Below, piece after piece: positions 21,749 through 33,989 of a DNA stretch of 64,000 nucleotides; position 1 is the first letter of the stretch; every line of letters starts with the position of its first letter. The stretch is taken from positions 124,001 to 188,000 of the forward strand of contig JAWPHD010004368.1 of assembly GCA_037043455.1 (NCBI GenBank), written 5' to 3'. The translations under genes and the position numbers were made by a program. The DNA comes from Cyrtodaria siliqua (Eukaryota > Mollusca > Bivalvia > Adapedonta > Hiatellidae). The notes under the pieces are model-generated. The model had not been told where the DNA came from and searched no databases. It worked only from the letters and a program-made list of their open reading frames with translations.

Positions 21749-23160
21749 TATTCGAAACTCGCTATACAGATGACTGACCTGACATATTTAAGTAGTGGGT
21801 TGGTAACAAACACAATAACCGGATTATTGCATTGAGCCCTTTGTTCTTCTTTTTTCCTTTAAGAAATCTAAATATATGTAAATACTATGATATTTTCCGA
21901 TGAGTTCGCAGGTTGTCATGTACTCGACGTAAATCCATGTAGAAATAACTTAAAACATTTTCAAGTTGAACGACGTTATATATCTAAAAAAAGCAGCATC
22001 TTTGACCGTTTGTGTAAGTAATATTTCTAAATTAATGTCGCCTCTTTATTTGCTTTTAAGATTTAGCAGTCATCCCTAAACGCCTGTTTCAAGTTCTGTA
22101 GATTCCCCGATGACGTTTGCTGCACATTATGACTATGTCAAGGTTAATCTAAAGTGGCAATCACTCACCTACCTTATGGAATAGGCCCCTGACTCGCTCG
22201 TGTTTACATTTTTGATATGAAACTGATACTACCATTGGGATTCGCACCCGAAACTGTCAGAAATACATATGACCGAATAGTTATTTACGATATATGGTAT
22301 AACTAATCAATCAATCAATCAATCAATCAATTAATCAATCAATCAATCGATCAATCAATCAATCAATCAATTAATCAATCAATCAATCACCGGCGTATGG
22401 TCCCAGCTTTTAACAAAATTCTTTGCCCTTAACAAGAAAAAAATGGAGAAAATAAACAAGATGGAATTTAGTCAGGAGCAGAGACTATCAAGTGGAAATT
22501 CTGAAGCAGACAGCATATCCTGAGGGTGACTAAGCTAAGCTTTAAAGGCTTTAATAGTGGAACCACATATTCAAAATTGGAGTAAGAAAACAAAACTGTT
22601 TGACTAGTATGAAGTTCATACTTTGTGTGTATTGTGTTTTGGACTGTTCTTAACCTCCTTCTGTATCTAAGACAGCCTATATTTGATCATGAATGTTCGT
22701 GTTGAAGACAGCCATGCGGATTTCCAGAGATTTGTTTATGGGCCAACCACGTAAGAGAAGTTTAATTTTTTGCTCCTGGCCATAGCTACAGTAAGCATAA
22801 GCGGATGTATGCTGCTGCTGCGAATGTAAAGGTGGTTAGCCACACATCACACTGGCCTGCATATATGAAGCCTGCAAGTAAAACGTATGTCTCGGACTCG
22901 ATTTGCTGTATAACATTATCGTTTGTCTACATGAATGATAGGAACCTCTGTCTTGCCTTTGATGAATTGGTCTGAACTCCAAAAGCAATGTTGCTAAATA
23001 AATAAGCAATTCCCATCATCTCACATAACTTCTCTGTATCAGTTGTGCATTCACTGAACTATATATGTGTGGTGTTACTATAGAGTAGGTATGATATACC
23101 TCTCTATTGAGAAGTTGCGATGTATTCTTCTTCCAAATGTAGACAGGGTTTAAACGAAAT
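21749..23160. repeat. 2.6-kb tandem duplication, copy 2 (shorter)
   Basis: Collinear with 19152-21748 but about 1.2 kb shorter. It shares the CAAT tract, ACCGGCGTATGGTCCCAGCT near 22390, the ATTTCCAGAGATTTGTTTAT segment near 22720, and the ending TTCTTCCAAATGTAGACAGG. It keeps the pre-insertion state for the retroelement at 21042. No gene is seen. Confidence 0.85.
22305..22389. repeat. (CAAT)n microsatellite in duplication copy 2
   Basis: Around 20 CAAT units with single-base variants, homologous in position to 20400-20579. Confidence 0.95.
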
Positions 23161-25094
23161 GCTGTCTGGACATCCCTCTATAGTGCCTATTTTGTTTTGA
23201 AATTTTAATTCATATATATATATATATGTATATTACCTAAACAGGACCGCTTTCCCTTTACACTTTGATACTACGCCCGATGACTAAAATAAGTTATTTT
23301 GTGATATAGATTCCTTTGTCGTATACCGCTTTAATCTTAACAACAATTACCACTTTGAATAAACTATTCAGCCCGTGCAAGTCCTTTTTCTTGTGTTGTG
23401 AATTTCCTTTAAAACTAGTGTCATGGTGGATGCACTTCCTTTGATTAACTCGATCTGCACCATGTTCATCGTTATTCGACTGATTGTGTATGTCAAACTC
23501 AACGTATCTGTCAGCCGTACACGAGAATGGAGTAGTTCTTAGTTAACATATCGACCGAAGTTCCGATGTCGTGCATGCGTACAAAACGTACGGTTACTGT
23601 TCTTTCTGTTCATTTTGGCATTCATTCACTAGAAGGCCTACACGGTGCACATAATCATATTGAATCTATCAGTATGACCGCTTGATTGAGGATGATAGGC
23701 CGGGGGCAATCCTGTGTTCGATTCATTACTATTATCAAAACGCTATCAAGGTCTTGAATACTTAAATAGAATCTCATTCAGTTAACGCTTTCGTTTTGTA
23801 AATACAAAGAGGCCCACATAGGCCTCCGACCTCATCTGAACTGTACACAACTAAGATTTGATTCCGGTTCTTAAAACGAACAGATAATGTTTATTGAAAA
23901 TCTTCGTTTTTCAGGTCATTGTCACAAATAAAGGGCAGATTACTCAGTTGCCATTGGTGACATATGGCTTTGCAAGAATTTATCTGAGGTTGTATAAATA
24001 TCTTCATATAATGAGACAAAGTTGCATTGAGTTCGGATCAAAATGATTTCAAAATATTCTATTTTGATCATTAAACGGCAAAATAACTATGTGTTACTTG
24101 AAATTAGGGCACGAAAGCAGGACACCAGAAAGCGATCATCAGTGATGCAAGCTAAAGTACAGACGATCTTAGTACTATCATTCTAACGGTTAAGACAGGT
24201 AAAATTAAAATGTTTGAAAGTGCGTTAAAAATTATAACAAATAACAGTACGCCAGTAATGTCTCACTATTTTTAGAGCATAAATTACTCCAAATATTCTG
24301 GAAAATGTTCGTGTTGTTTTAAACGAGACAAAACTGTATCTTTTAGACAAAGACCATATCGGTGACGATCTATTTGAATTCAAAGCTTCATGAATTTACA
24401 CTATGACCCCATAATCTTAACATCTGAGTTTCGAGAATTTCGTGAATATTGAGAAAGAATACCAAATAAAAGCAACACATTTCAGATATTTTACTCAACA
24501 TCAACAAAGGTACGCACTAAATTCTAATATCCTCACCGGAAATTACACTAATATTACCACTGCAGATCTACCTTATAGCAGCTGCGGATGCCTCTAAATA
24601 ACGTTAGCTATTCACAAGTAATAGCGTGAATTAGTATCCCCCATGAGCATGGCAAATATATGCACATATTGGCTAAATTCATTCCGAAGTTTGTGAGATA
24701 CCTCTCTGGTCGGATTAAGACATTAATGACATTTGTAAAGTGTATATCGAAATTACGAGATTTCTTGAAAAATATAATAATATCGGGATGTTACGAAAGA
24801 GAGTTCGAAAATTATTTCTTATTTGTTTTCCTTCTGAAAAAAATAACAAGAACATGTGTCAATTTGGAAAACGCAATGCAACCCAAAGGTCGTTATAATT
24901 GAACAACCATTGCATGGTGTTACGAGCCATATGTACGTGTTAATGACATACATTAACTTGAATGCTTCATTTCATACCATTTTTTTGCATATGACACTTT
25001 ACTATGACTATGCTATATTTAGTGTATGTGTTAATCCGTTCTTTGCTCATGTGGTCAATACTATTTATTAAAGGGACTGTAACGCCAAAGTCAA
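23161..25094. other. AT-rich non-coding DNA
   Basis: No gene is supported in 1.9 kb. A short (TA)n run lies at about 23213-23230. The frames at 24660 and 24856 have AT-driven composition and no domain. Confidence 0.55.
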
Positions 25095-25580
25095 TCTATC
25101 TTTATTATTGAGACCTCTGATAAAAAAATGAATAAAGGTGCAGGAATTATCAAAATCGGATGATAAACAAAGAACATATGATTATTTGAAGGTTCTGTTG
25201 AAATGGATATAGAAGTCCACATTTTGAGAGCTATGTCATCACAGTTCTAATGTAATGACCATATATGAAATATTTAACAGGAAAAAGATTGACAGCAACT
25301 GTATGAAAAATATGAATGCTTATTGGCAATGCTTGATATGACCAGGATAAAGGATTTTGATTTATTTGCAAAGGCTGTCTTTGCTTTAAATGATTTTGAT
25401 CAATATTCCATGTATGGTAATTTGGAACTATTATGTCATAGTTCTCAACATGGCGTCTTTCATGTCAGTTTCAGAACAACCTTCAAATGGTCATATCGTT
25501 TTTGTTTATCATCCGATTATGAAACATATTTTCCTCTTGCCATTTTTTTCAGAACTCTCAATAATAACGCTTGTTTGTCT
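25095..25580. mobile_element. Foldback / MITE-like element with ~150-bp inverted arms
   Basis: The left arm (about 25105-25250) holds TTTATTATTGAGA, AAATCGGATGATAAACAAAG, ATTTGAAGGTTCTG and TTGAGAGCTATGTCAT. The right arm (about 25425-25575) is its inverted counterpart: ATGTCATAGTTCTCAACATG, CTTCAAATGGTCATATCG, TTTGTTTATCATCCGATT and CTCAATAATAACG. The arms flank a roughly 170-bp centre. No transposase is present, so it would be non-autonomous. The frame at 25323-25601 merely crosses the right arm. Confidence 0.75.
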
Positions 25581-26930
25581 GTGATGCTACATTCCGCATA
25601 ACCAAAGGTTACATTCAATTTGAATAAAACCGTCAACTATCCACTGTTTCCTCGATCGTCATCTCTCGATTTCATATGAGTACATACATAATTTAATATA
25701 TGACCGAGGGTTGGAATACCCTATCTGAACCGGATACCTATGATTGATTTTCGTTTTCTTGCATACCATTGACATTTTGTGCGTTAACGTCGCCAATAAC
25801 CAATGTTTAACATGTCTTTCTAATACAATGACGTCATCTATCTGTTCACGGTATTGACGTCATTGTTGATGCGCGTGACTTTTATCTTTACCCATAAAGA
25901 TAAGACTTTCCATCTCCCATGTAAAACGCGAATACCCTTATCCTTTATGCAAGAAAAGGATGTTCCTCGTTACACATCATATGTGGTGTATATTTCCAAG
26001 CTCGGAAAACAGCAATATGTTGATACTTTGATACCTAATAACTGCCAGCATTCAACATTGCGTCAATGTTCTATATCGGTGCATGTTAGCCTGTTTGATA
26101 CTCCATTTGAAAGTAATACATACTGACTGTGTTATTTTCTTTGTTAAGACATTCTAAGCATTGATATGATTAATTCCAAATCGAGGATGAATTTGAAATA
26201 ATATAATGAGTATCTCAGGATATCGATTGTTCTATACTTATTTATGTATTTTAGGTGAACAAAATAACGGCTTTCCAGGTTTTGTCCTAGAGGTTCGCGG
26301 GAAGGAGCTATTTTATGGATTGGACAAGCCGATTGAATTACTCTTTGCGTTCCCGTGGAGTCGCATTGGTTGCAGTACAAATGTTTTTAAACGTGTTTTA
26401 TTGTCGAAATATCCGTTATAAAATCCTGCAAATATAAGCTTTCCCATCGCTTAATGGAATTAAGACGGGATCACATAAGGAGAGCATTACTCTTGATTTG
26501 GATGCATAGGGTAATAACTCATTACGCAGATGTAGATAACTAATGACCATGATTGACAAACAATTATCAGGCCGAGGAGATTATAATTTTAAAACATCTC
26601 AATAGCAAACAATGAATCAATCAAGACAGTATGGTATATTATCTCTGCCTACAAATACATACATGTTGATTAGTATAATGTTACATGCAGGAATGCACAT
26701 GTTGATATGATAAAAAGGTGACCGTTCACGATGATACTTTGAGATCGACCCAATTTGTCGATCAACGAACCGGGATTGAGAGCATATTACTTTGTTTTAT
26801 CACATGAATTCTATATAAAAGCAAATATTACAATGGTAGTAACTTCATATTTAAAGTAATTTTAGCAGCGTTGTAATGTCACAGAATTAGCTTCAATACG
26901 TCTGGAAATACTAGCTATATTCATAAAAAA
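25581..26930. other. Non-coding DNA with one short dispersed repeat
   Basis: No gene is supported. About 70 bp at 26386-26458 (TTGTCGAAATATCCGTTATA, then AATATAAGCTTTCCCATCG) recur at 46628-46690 in the same direction. The frames at 25854 and 26206 show no domain. Confidence 0.55.
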
Positions 26931-27663
26931 TGAGATATAGGGTCCTAAAGAAACCACAGCGTCCGAACGCAATGGCATCGTAGGTCCGCACTGTACTGCA
27001 AACAAGGACTTGATAAAACAATGAAAGAGACAAAAACAACAGACAGGGTGGTGAAGACAGGGTTACCGACTTGGAACTGTCAGCAGGCAATAAGGCCTAC
27101 TGGTTAGCTTGAATCGATTTTATATGCGCACAATCCTCGCTATTATCCTGTCTTCAGCGCCCAAATAGACAAGACAGTGTAAACAAAACTACACCCCATC
27201 AAAAGGAATTCTCTAACTATAAAGTCCACATCCAGGGAAACTAACTAAAGAAACACATGCAAAATAATAAACATCTCAGGATGTATCCAGAATCGTACTG
27301 AACAGCCATAGTAGTTGCAGCTAAAGAGAAAACCAATCTAGGGTACGACCAGAAAACCCGAGGGACGAAAGCTCATGCACCCACCTCCCTTAGTTGGGGT
27401 TTCAGTAGGTACAATCATAGAGTCCCAAGAGGTAGTCAAGTCATCGCACAAGTGAAAAGTGAAGCGTAATGACTGACTGTAGAGGGGTCAATCACTAAAC
27501 ATGCAGTGCGCTGTAAAACTAAAGGGTTACATCCTTTTCTGACGAACTTCCTGATTAAATTTGTAAAGCGGTCAGGAAACCCGTCAGACCCCTTTAAAAC
27601 AACACAAGGTGGGCCACATGATATGTATATTAAAGAACACAAAACTTCAAATTTAGAAAACAT
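26931..27663 (-). mobile_element. Retroelement family B, longer copy (B2) with coding tail
   Basis: Read on the minus strand, a coding tail (27663-27436) is followed by about 150 bp and then the same 3'UTR found alone at 14249-14603. Shared features include GTTTACACTGTCTTGTCTAT, CTGACCGTTCCAAG, CCTGTCTTCACC and the 3' end GGACCCTATATCTCA. Family A has the same plan (coding tail, TTTACACTGTC, GACCGTTCCAAG), so A and B are branches of one retroelement clade. The copy is 5'-truncated. Confidence 0.8.
27436..27663 (-). pseudogene. C-terminal end of the family B element protein
   Basis: An open minus-strand frame ends in FTNLIRKFVRKG, LQRTACLVIDPSTVSHYASL and FTCAMT before a stop. The family A copy at 45865-46092 encodes FVKLVKKFIKRS, LQRNACLVVDPFTVRHYAFL and FNCTMTG. 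Many differences between the two DNA sequences are at third codon positions, which suggests selection on the protein in the past. From memory the motif resembles the C-termini of predicted reverse-transcriptase proteins in bivalves and cnidarians, but I cannot assign the clade. The N-terminal part is truncated. The first ~25 codons (up to VLKGSDGF) may not belong to the protein. Confidence 0.65.
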
Positions 27664-27963
27664 GAGATGTATTAACCTATAGCCTGGAAATAAGTCCGCA
27701 GGATCAATTCCCTACAGGTTCCTTATGGCCATGATTCCCTCTTAGGAGTTTGTGGTCCTTTTTGCAAAACAAGATATATATCAGCGTAATATATAAATGG
27801 TCAGTTAACGAGAATTCAACAAGTGCTAACGTATTTTTCCAATAATGGCAATAGTCCATATATTACAATATACAATATTTTTCATTTCAATTAAATATGA
27901 AATACAATATAAAAGTAATTTACGAACTCTTCCGCGAAACGGATTATAACACTCTGACTATGG
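27664..27963. other. Non-coding DNA
   Basis: No feature is recognised between the B2 and A3 element copies. Confidence 0.5.
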
Positions 27964-28620
27964 TGACGTGATTTCACCAAACTTCCAATGATCTTTGGTC
28001 ATACTAATGTTCATACTGTCTTAACTAAACTTGTTAACAAGACGCACTATATGTCAATGATTAACCCATTTACAGTTCGCTACTATGTTTCTCTCGTCTA
28101 TAGTGAGTTTACTGGACATAGTATGGATCTATGATGACGTCTACCTAACACCTTAAAGGACGGTAGCGTTTGATGTTTGTCTTTAATCTTATCGTAACGT
28201 TCTGCGTGTTGTTCTCTTGTTGCCGTGGCTTTTGCCAAATCATTGTGTTATTTCACTGTGGCTTTCGAGACATATTTTATATTCATATATACATATGTAT
28301 TAGGCGTGCATTGCTTATTATGGCTGCCGTTTTTGTTAGAGAATATAACCTGGCGGGGCTTTCCTTAATGATACTGTCCTGTTTTATTGGGATGACGATA
28401 GTGTACGAGTGTCGTTTGGTCAAGCCTAAAACCACCTCCTCCCAGCGGCCTTTCTGCCACTGACCGTTCCAAGGCAATAGCCATATTGTCAACCCGTTAG
28501 TGTTTGTAATGGCACTTGCTTTGTTTTTTTAATAACATTTTAATTGTTGTTTATTTTAATGTGTGTGTTTGGTTGACTGCGTTCTGTTAAAGCTACTTTT
28601 CCTGTTCGATGTATACCTAT
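27964..28620 (+). mobile_element. Retroelement family A copy (A3)
   Basis: A degraded coding tail (ACTATGGTGACGTGATTT, GGTCATACTAATGTTCATAC, CCATTTACAGTTCGCTACTA) is followed by ATGATGACGTCTACCTAA, the A-type 3'UTR (CTGTCCTGTTTTATTGGGA, GCCACTGACCGTTCCAAGGC) and the 3' end TTTTCCTGTTCGATGTATAC. The coding tail has stops and deletions. The frame at 28170-28463 is 3'UTR read-through. Confidence 0.75.
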
Positions 28621-28683
28621 TTGTATTACTATACCCGCCGGTTTTGTTTTTAGATAATGTAAACAAAGGATTTTTCATTATAA

Positions 28684-28999
28684 TTGAATTGAATTGAATG
28701 TTGTTTAACGCCTCATCAATACAGTGTTATTTAGAGCCGCCCCAGAGAGAGGGGGACCAGAATGTGGGAACCGTTCCCTACTCTTATTATCGAATATATT
28801 CCTATGGTTCTTTAACGTGCTCAGAGCATAGACCGATACACGGGACCGCCCAGTTTACGTCCCAATCAGACGGACGAGGCTAAGGGAAAATGTCTTGCCC
28901 AAGAACACACCGACGAAACTCAGTGGCACCGAGAAGGATTGAACCCGGGGCCTCCGGTTACAAATCCGCCGCGCTACCGACTGCGCCACCCAGCCCTCC
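28684..28999 (-). mobile_element. Full-length tRNA-derived SINE
   Basis: On the minus strand the element starts GAGGGCTGGGTGGCGCAGTC, which is a tRNA-like head with an A box (TGGCGCAGTCGG) and a B box (GGTTCAATCC, about 28947-28956). It continues through a body with CACGTTAAAGAACCATAGG and GGGGCGGCTC, and ends in GTTTAACAACATTCAATTCA repeats. An 11-bp target-site duplication, TTTCATTATAA, lies at 28673-28683 and 29000-29010. The A and B boxes would serve as the internal RNA polymerase III promoter. A true tRNA is excluded because the head lacks a proper acceptor and anticodon fold and is fused to the body. Related pieces lie at 415, 31541 and 36640. Confidence 0.9.
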
Positions 29000-29010
29000 T
29001 TTCATTATAA

Positions 29011-29757
29011 ACTGTATTGATAAATATTGAATTTAGTAAACGTGTGGGATAACATTATAAACCAATAGCCAAAAGAAACGCGCAACCATTTTGAATTTAC
29101 AAATTACGCATAGTGTTTCCATAGGCATAACCTAATATACATGTATTTGGATATTCAAGACGTTTTATTTAAACATTTCCAATAAAACTCACCAACGAGT
29201 GAGTTGTAAATTAGAAATTCACGAACGGCCAGACAAAGAAGACAAAACCAATAAGGAAAAAGAATATTCATACATTTACACACATCTGAATATAAACGTA
29301 GATATTTATCATAGCATGATTTGAAAAGGTTTAAACGCCATGCTGTACATAGTGTAAGCCCGACGCCTTAGTCGATGAGGTAAAGTAAGAAATAATGTGT
29401 ACTCTACACTGTCCAGAAACAAATAACGTCTCACCGAAGTTCTCACAATCAGGTACACTGAAGCATGACAACCTTAAAGCATCACAATGAGATGGGAAGC
29501 AGAATGGGTATTTATCTCCGCCGACTACTTTTCATAGCAACACTTGACAACGTCAAAGAAATTAAAACGGCCGCCATTTTCGTTTTTTAAAACACCTAAT
29601 CTTGAAGATCGTGACAATTCTACACGATTAAAATCTCAGTTCCCCTTTAAGTTTCGTCATCTTCCGCTACATTGAATTGAGTTTAAAAATGATAACACTT
29701 ATGTTCTTTTTTTAATTAAATACAAGGAGATACTCAAAATATGTTGTTTAAGCTCAA
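29011..29757. other. Non-coding DNA
   Basis: No gene, repeat or RNA feature is recognised in this stretch. Confidence 0.5.
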
Positions 29758-31150
29758 ATAGAATAGTTTTAGAATAGTTTATTTCAAATCTAATAGGCAT
29801 CTGACCGTGAGGTACAAATATAACAATATAATAATGACAGACAGTGATATTTTAAGACACAAATAGGCAGTAATACAAAAATGAAATACCCAACACAATA
29901 GCCAGTTATGCATTATATCAATGAATGACAATATGAACTTCTATCGCGGAGAAGGTGTTCACTATATAGTATAAATATCTTGCGACCTTTATTAAACATC
30001 TACTTAATATTTTGCCTCAAATGTATTACATGTTATATATAAACTTATCCGCACATACACACACTTAAACCCTTAAATACATACTCACATTCATGTATAC
30101 TCATACACCAATATACTAAATAAATACAGTATTTACAAAAAACATATCAATTGAAACTTATCTACATTTATAAATAACCATGCTAATTATCAAAATATAA
30201 TATTTCATTTCTTAATCTAAATGCCTTGTAGATGAATATACTCATTTTCTTTAAAACCGACATATTTTGTCTTTTTAACAATTCAACAAGTTTAAACACA
30301 TTAGGTCTTTTTCAGTAATAAGGATGAATATATAACGACCTTATTTCCTTGCATTTACTGCATTCTAGAATGAAGTGATATTCATATTCTAAAGTATCAC
30401 ATATCTTACACTTTCTTTCGTGGAAAGGAGTACTAGTTGGTCTTGACCATCTGCCAGCTTCAACCTCTAACCTATGAGATGATACTCTGAACTGTGAAAA
30501 AACCTTTAAATACTTAAAAATATGTATTTTTTCTAAATATGGCTGAAGCCTAAATTCATAGATATTTCTATAAAATAGTGCACGACTAGAATTTTCAAGT
30601 CTACTATGCCAGTCAGAATTCTCTGTTTCGCAACAAATAAGAATAATTTAGGTTCACCAATTAACTTCACAATACTTTGGTTAACACACAATATAAACCA
30701 AGGGATGCTAATAAATCCTTAGTAGTGTTAGAACTTATTTGTTCGGTAGTATTTCTAAATCTAATAAAAAGCATGTCACAAACAATTCTAGAATATTTAC
30801 GTTTTTCAGTATGTAAAAAGTTTCTACCAGTATTTAATAATGTTATAATATCGACGTGTCCAAACAGAAGATCGAGCACTTTAGATTTTGATGTGTTAAC
30901 CTTTAATATCCATCTTTCACAACATTCAGACATAAAATTTAACCCCTTTTGTAAAGCATCTAAAGATTCAGAGAAAAGAACAATATCATCCGCATATAAA
31001 AGCATAAATAATTTACATGTATCAATATCAAAACCTTGGTACAAATTCGTCTTCTATATTATTTATAAATAGTGAAAACAATAGAGGTGAAAACAATTCT
31101 GCCTGTCGCACTCCCAGTGAACATACAAACTCATTACTTAGTTTATTACA
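29758..31150 (-). pseudogene. 5'-truncated LINE: reverse transcriptase end and 3'UTR
   Basis: On the minus strand LGVRQAELFSPLLFSLFINN (RT motif before the active site, about 31050-31115) is followed after a frameshift by LLYADDIVLFSES (catalytic YADD box, about 30985-31010) and RWILKVNTSKSKV. Further on, RVSSHRLEVEAGRWSRP and CKICDTLEYEYHFILEC (a Cys-Cys-His-Cys motif, about 30355-30410) mark the usual C-terminal domain of such proteins. A stop interrupts at about 30330; the frame then continues with KRPNVFKLVELLKRQN. The 3'UTR ends near 29758 at AAATAAACTATTCTAAAACT. YADD and the C-terminal motif suggest an L2/CR1-type LINE (inference). At least one frameshift and one stop make it dead. The plus-strand frame at 30677 is a shadow. 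Confidence 0.85.
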
Positions 31151-31540
31151 GTATTTAACTCTTTTCATTTTATGATATTTAGTATTTTAGTATTATAGTA
31201 CATGACGTGTGCTACATGTTACGAAAATCATGTTATTTCTTTATCAAAATTACACGCTTACGATAAAATGTTCGACTCGTTACTGTCTGTCAAAAAGTAT
31301 AACGAGCGTCTGTGACCATATACAGGTGCCGTTTTCGGTGATTGGGTTAATACTGAACGAACCTTAGTCTGGAAAAGACCAAATGTGTGCGATTTGATCG
31401 CCCATCTGGAATCATAGTACTCAGCTGGGCAATATACAACCCATGTTATGTTAATGTTATTTTTCATGATTTTGTTTTATTGGCAAGCATCAATATGCAG
31501 CCATATTTAACGTCAAAATATTTGTTTTAAAAAAAGGCTA
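31151..31540. other. Non-coding DNA
   Basis: No feature is recognised between the LINE fragment and the SINE. It may contain further decayed LINE sequence upstream of the RT segment. Confidence 0.4.
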
Positions 31541-31842
31541 TCTCTCATCGGCCTACCACAAGCCACCACCCACGCCACACGTCAAACATTCAGGCGGATT
31601 TGGACAGGTTGTATATGGAATATGGGAAACTACTCTACTCCTGCCTTTGGTTATTATACATGCTTGGAGAATAGACTTCAATAAATAAACTTCGGATAGG
31701 GGGATTTCTGTACCCTTCCGATTGATGAGGCTAAAGGGAAATGTCGAACACACTGAGGAAACCCAGTGACGCCTGAGGGGCTTGAATCCAGGTCCTGTTC
31801 TTTTAAGTGAGCCACACTATCTACTGTGCACGCTGGCCCTTG
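31541..31842 (-). mobile_element. Diverged tRNA-derived SINE
   Basis: The minus strand starts GGGCCAGCGTGCACAGTAGA and includes the B-box-like GGATTCAAGCC, followed by CACTGGGTTTCCTCAGTGTG and ACATTTCCCTTTAGCCTCAT. These align with the head and first body segment of the SINE at 28684. The rest of the body differs and no clear target duplication is visible. It is an older or different subfamily. Confidence 0.7.
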
Positions 31843-32439
31843 ACAAAGAAAATTCAACGGCTTAATGTGTCTAACACCTACATATTCTGATAGGTGTGAC
31901 CTTGGTGTTTATCGTTGATGCTCAACTGGCTTTAGCTCTTTAATTATAAACTAAATTGTAGAGATACTTATATTAAAAGCTTTCTTTGTTTGCGTACAGC
32001 TATGTATTCTTCGTTTGTTGCTGTCTGATTTTAAAACATCAATATGGATACATTTGAATTAATATTTTTGTTTAATAGTTTGATTTTCCATGTAGAGATT
32101 GAGGATAAAGTCTGAGTAAACCCTTTATTTTCACCTACTGAATATATCAACATCTCGGATATTTGTAACTAATGACAGGATGTGAAAGTTATGAATAGAC
32201 ATAGAAATATTAGTTGACTGTAATTAGTGGAAAGCGGTACCTAAGTCTACCTTGAACTAGAAGTGTGTTCCATGCAAACACTTGCGTCGCCTACAATGTG
32301 CTTATTTCCAAGGTAAGTTGCAGGTAAGTCTTATAAAAGGCATAACTCTGCCAAAATGAAATTCAAAGTTATTTTTTATTTGTTACAATTAGGTCAGCAC
32401 GACATCCAAGATGGCGCCATTATCATATATAATCGAAAC
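31843..32439. other. Non-coding DNA leading into the ~160-bp satellite
   Basis: No gene is seen. From about 32260 the sequence (CATGCAAACACTTGCGTCGC, AGGCATAACTCTGCCAAAAT) may be the 5' flank of the element that carries the satellite. Confidence 0.4.
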
Positions 32440-33890
32440 CTTAACAAATCTTCTCCAGAACCGCTGGACAGATTTCAACAGTTTTTCTTTTAAAATGATC
32501 GTCAATGCCTAGTCTATCAAGTTTGTTCAAATGAAGTCCCCGGGGTCAAAAATGGCCGTTCCCTGGGTGTCCAAACTTTATATATCGAGATTTAGCATGT
32601 TTTTCATATAGACATATAGGAAAAAAATTGAAAAATCTTCTCTGAAACCACAAGACACAGAGCTCTCATGTAGCATCTGCTTATGGTTCTCTACTAAGTT
32701 TGTTCAAATGGTGATCCTGGGGTAAAATTTGTCCCCGCCCCGGGTGTCACAGTTTTATATAGACTTATATAGGAAAAAAAAATCTTCTTCTCGGAAATTA
32801 CAAGAGCCAGAATTTTGATATTTTGCATTTCCTTTAAGTGTATTGTCTTCTACCAAGTTTGTTCAAATGGTGACCCAGGGGTCACACTTGGCCCAACCCC
32901 GGGGGTCAAAGTTTTACATAGACTTATATAGGGAAAAAAATCTTCTCGGAAACTACAAAAGCGAGAGGTTTGATATTTTGCATTAACTATAAGCTTATGG
33001 TCCTTTACCAAGTTTGTTCAAATGGTGACCCTGGGGCACATTTGGTCCGGCTCCAAGGTTTACATATTTTACATAGATATGTATAGGGAAAAAAATAAAA
33101 AATCTACTTCTCTGAAACTGCGAGAGCCAGAGGTTTAATATTTTGCAATTGCTATAAGCTTATGGTCCTCTACCAATTTTGTTCAAATGGTGACCCTGGG
33201 GTCACATTTGGTCCCTCCCCGTAGGTCACAGTTTTAAATAGGCTTGTATAGGGAAAAACTGAAAAAAATCTTCTTCACTGGAACTGCAAGAGCCAGAGGT
33301 TTAATATTTTGTATTTTCTATAAGCTTATGGTCCCCTACCAAGTCTGTTCAAATGGTGACCCTGGTGTCAAATTTGGCCGCGTCCCGGGAGTCACAGTTT
33401 TACGTAGACTTATATATATATATATATATATGAAAAATTATTGTTCTCTGAAACTGCAAGAGCCAGAGGTTTAATATTTTACATTTACTATAAGATTATT
33501 GTCCGTAACCAAGTTTGTTCAAATGGTGACCCTTGGGTCAAATTTACATAGACTTATATAGGAAACACATTAAAGTCGTCTTTTCTGGAACTACAAGAGC
33601 CATGTGTTTAATATTTTGCATTTACTATACTCTTATGGTCCTTTACCAAGTTTGTTCAAATGGTGACCGTGGGGCCATATTTGGCACCGTCCCAGGGGTT
33701 ATGTTTTACATAGACTTGTATAGGGAAAAACTTAAGAAATCTTCCCTGAAACCACAAAGCTCTCATATATTACATGTAGCCCTGGGGTCACATTTGGCCT
33801 GCACATGATGTTACACTCTAGCACCTCGAAGAAGTTTCATAATGTGCCAGTATTTACTCAAGTGGTCGATTTAGGGCCATTTTGGCCCTG
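32440..33890 (+). repeat. Satellite of eight ~160-bp units
   Basis: GTTTGTTCAAATGGTGACC (first unit GTTTGTTCAAATGAAG) recurs at 32521, 32698, 32857, 33012, 33177, 33342, 33512 and 33650. Each is followed by GGGGTCACATTTGGCCC-like text, CCCCGGGGGTCA, TTTTACATAGACTTATATAG, a run of A and AATCTTCTTCTCTGAAACT. A (TA)n run interrupts unit 6 at 33408-33432. Similar arrays sit inside rolling-circle or Pearl-type elements of bivalves (recollection), but no element ends were identified. The frames at 33244 and 33533 are satellite translations. Confidence 0.9.
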
Positions 33891-33989
33891 TTTGTTATAA
33901 TACAAACCGAACAGAAGAATGAATAGTACAATAAGTTATATATATTTAATATATTTATAATACCACATTGTATTTATATTGAATTTATA

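Noticed and set aside
28926..28998. Possible tRNA gene on the minus strand
   Set aside because: It has A and B boxes but is fused to a SINE body with its own target duplication, and it lacks a proper tRNA fold by eye.
30677..31072. 131-codon plus-strand frame
   Set aside because: It is the antisense shadow of the minus-strand LINE reverse transcriptase.
32440..33890. CRISPR-like array
   Set aside because: Unit length (~160 bp), high divergence and lack of unique spacers between short repeats show a eukaryotic satellite.
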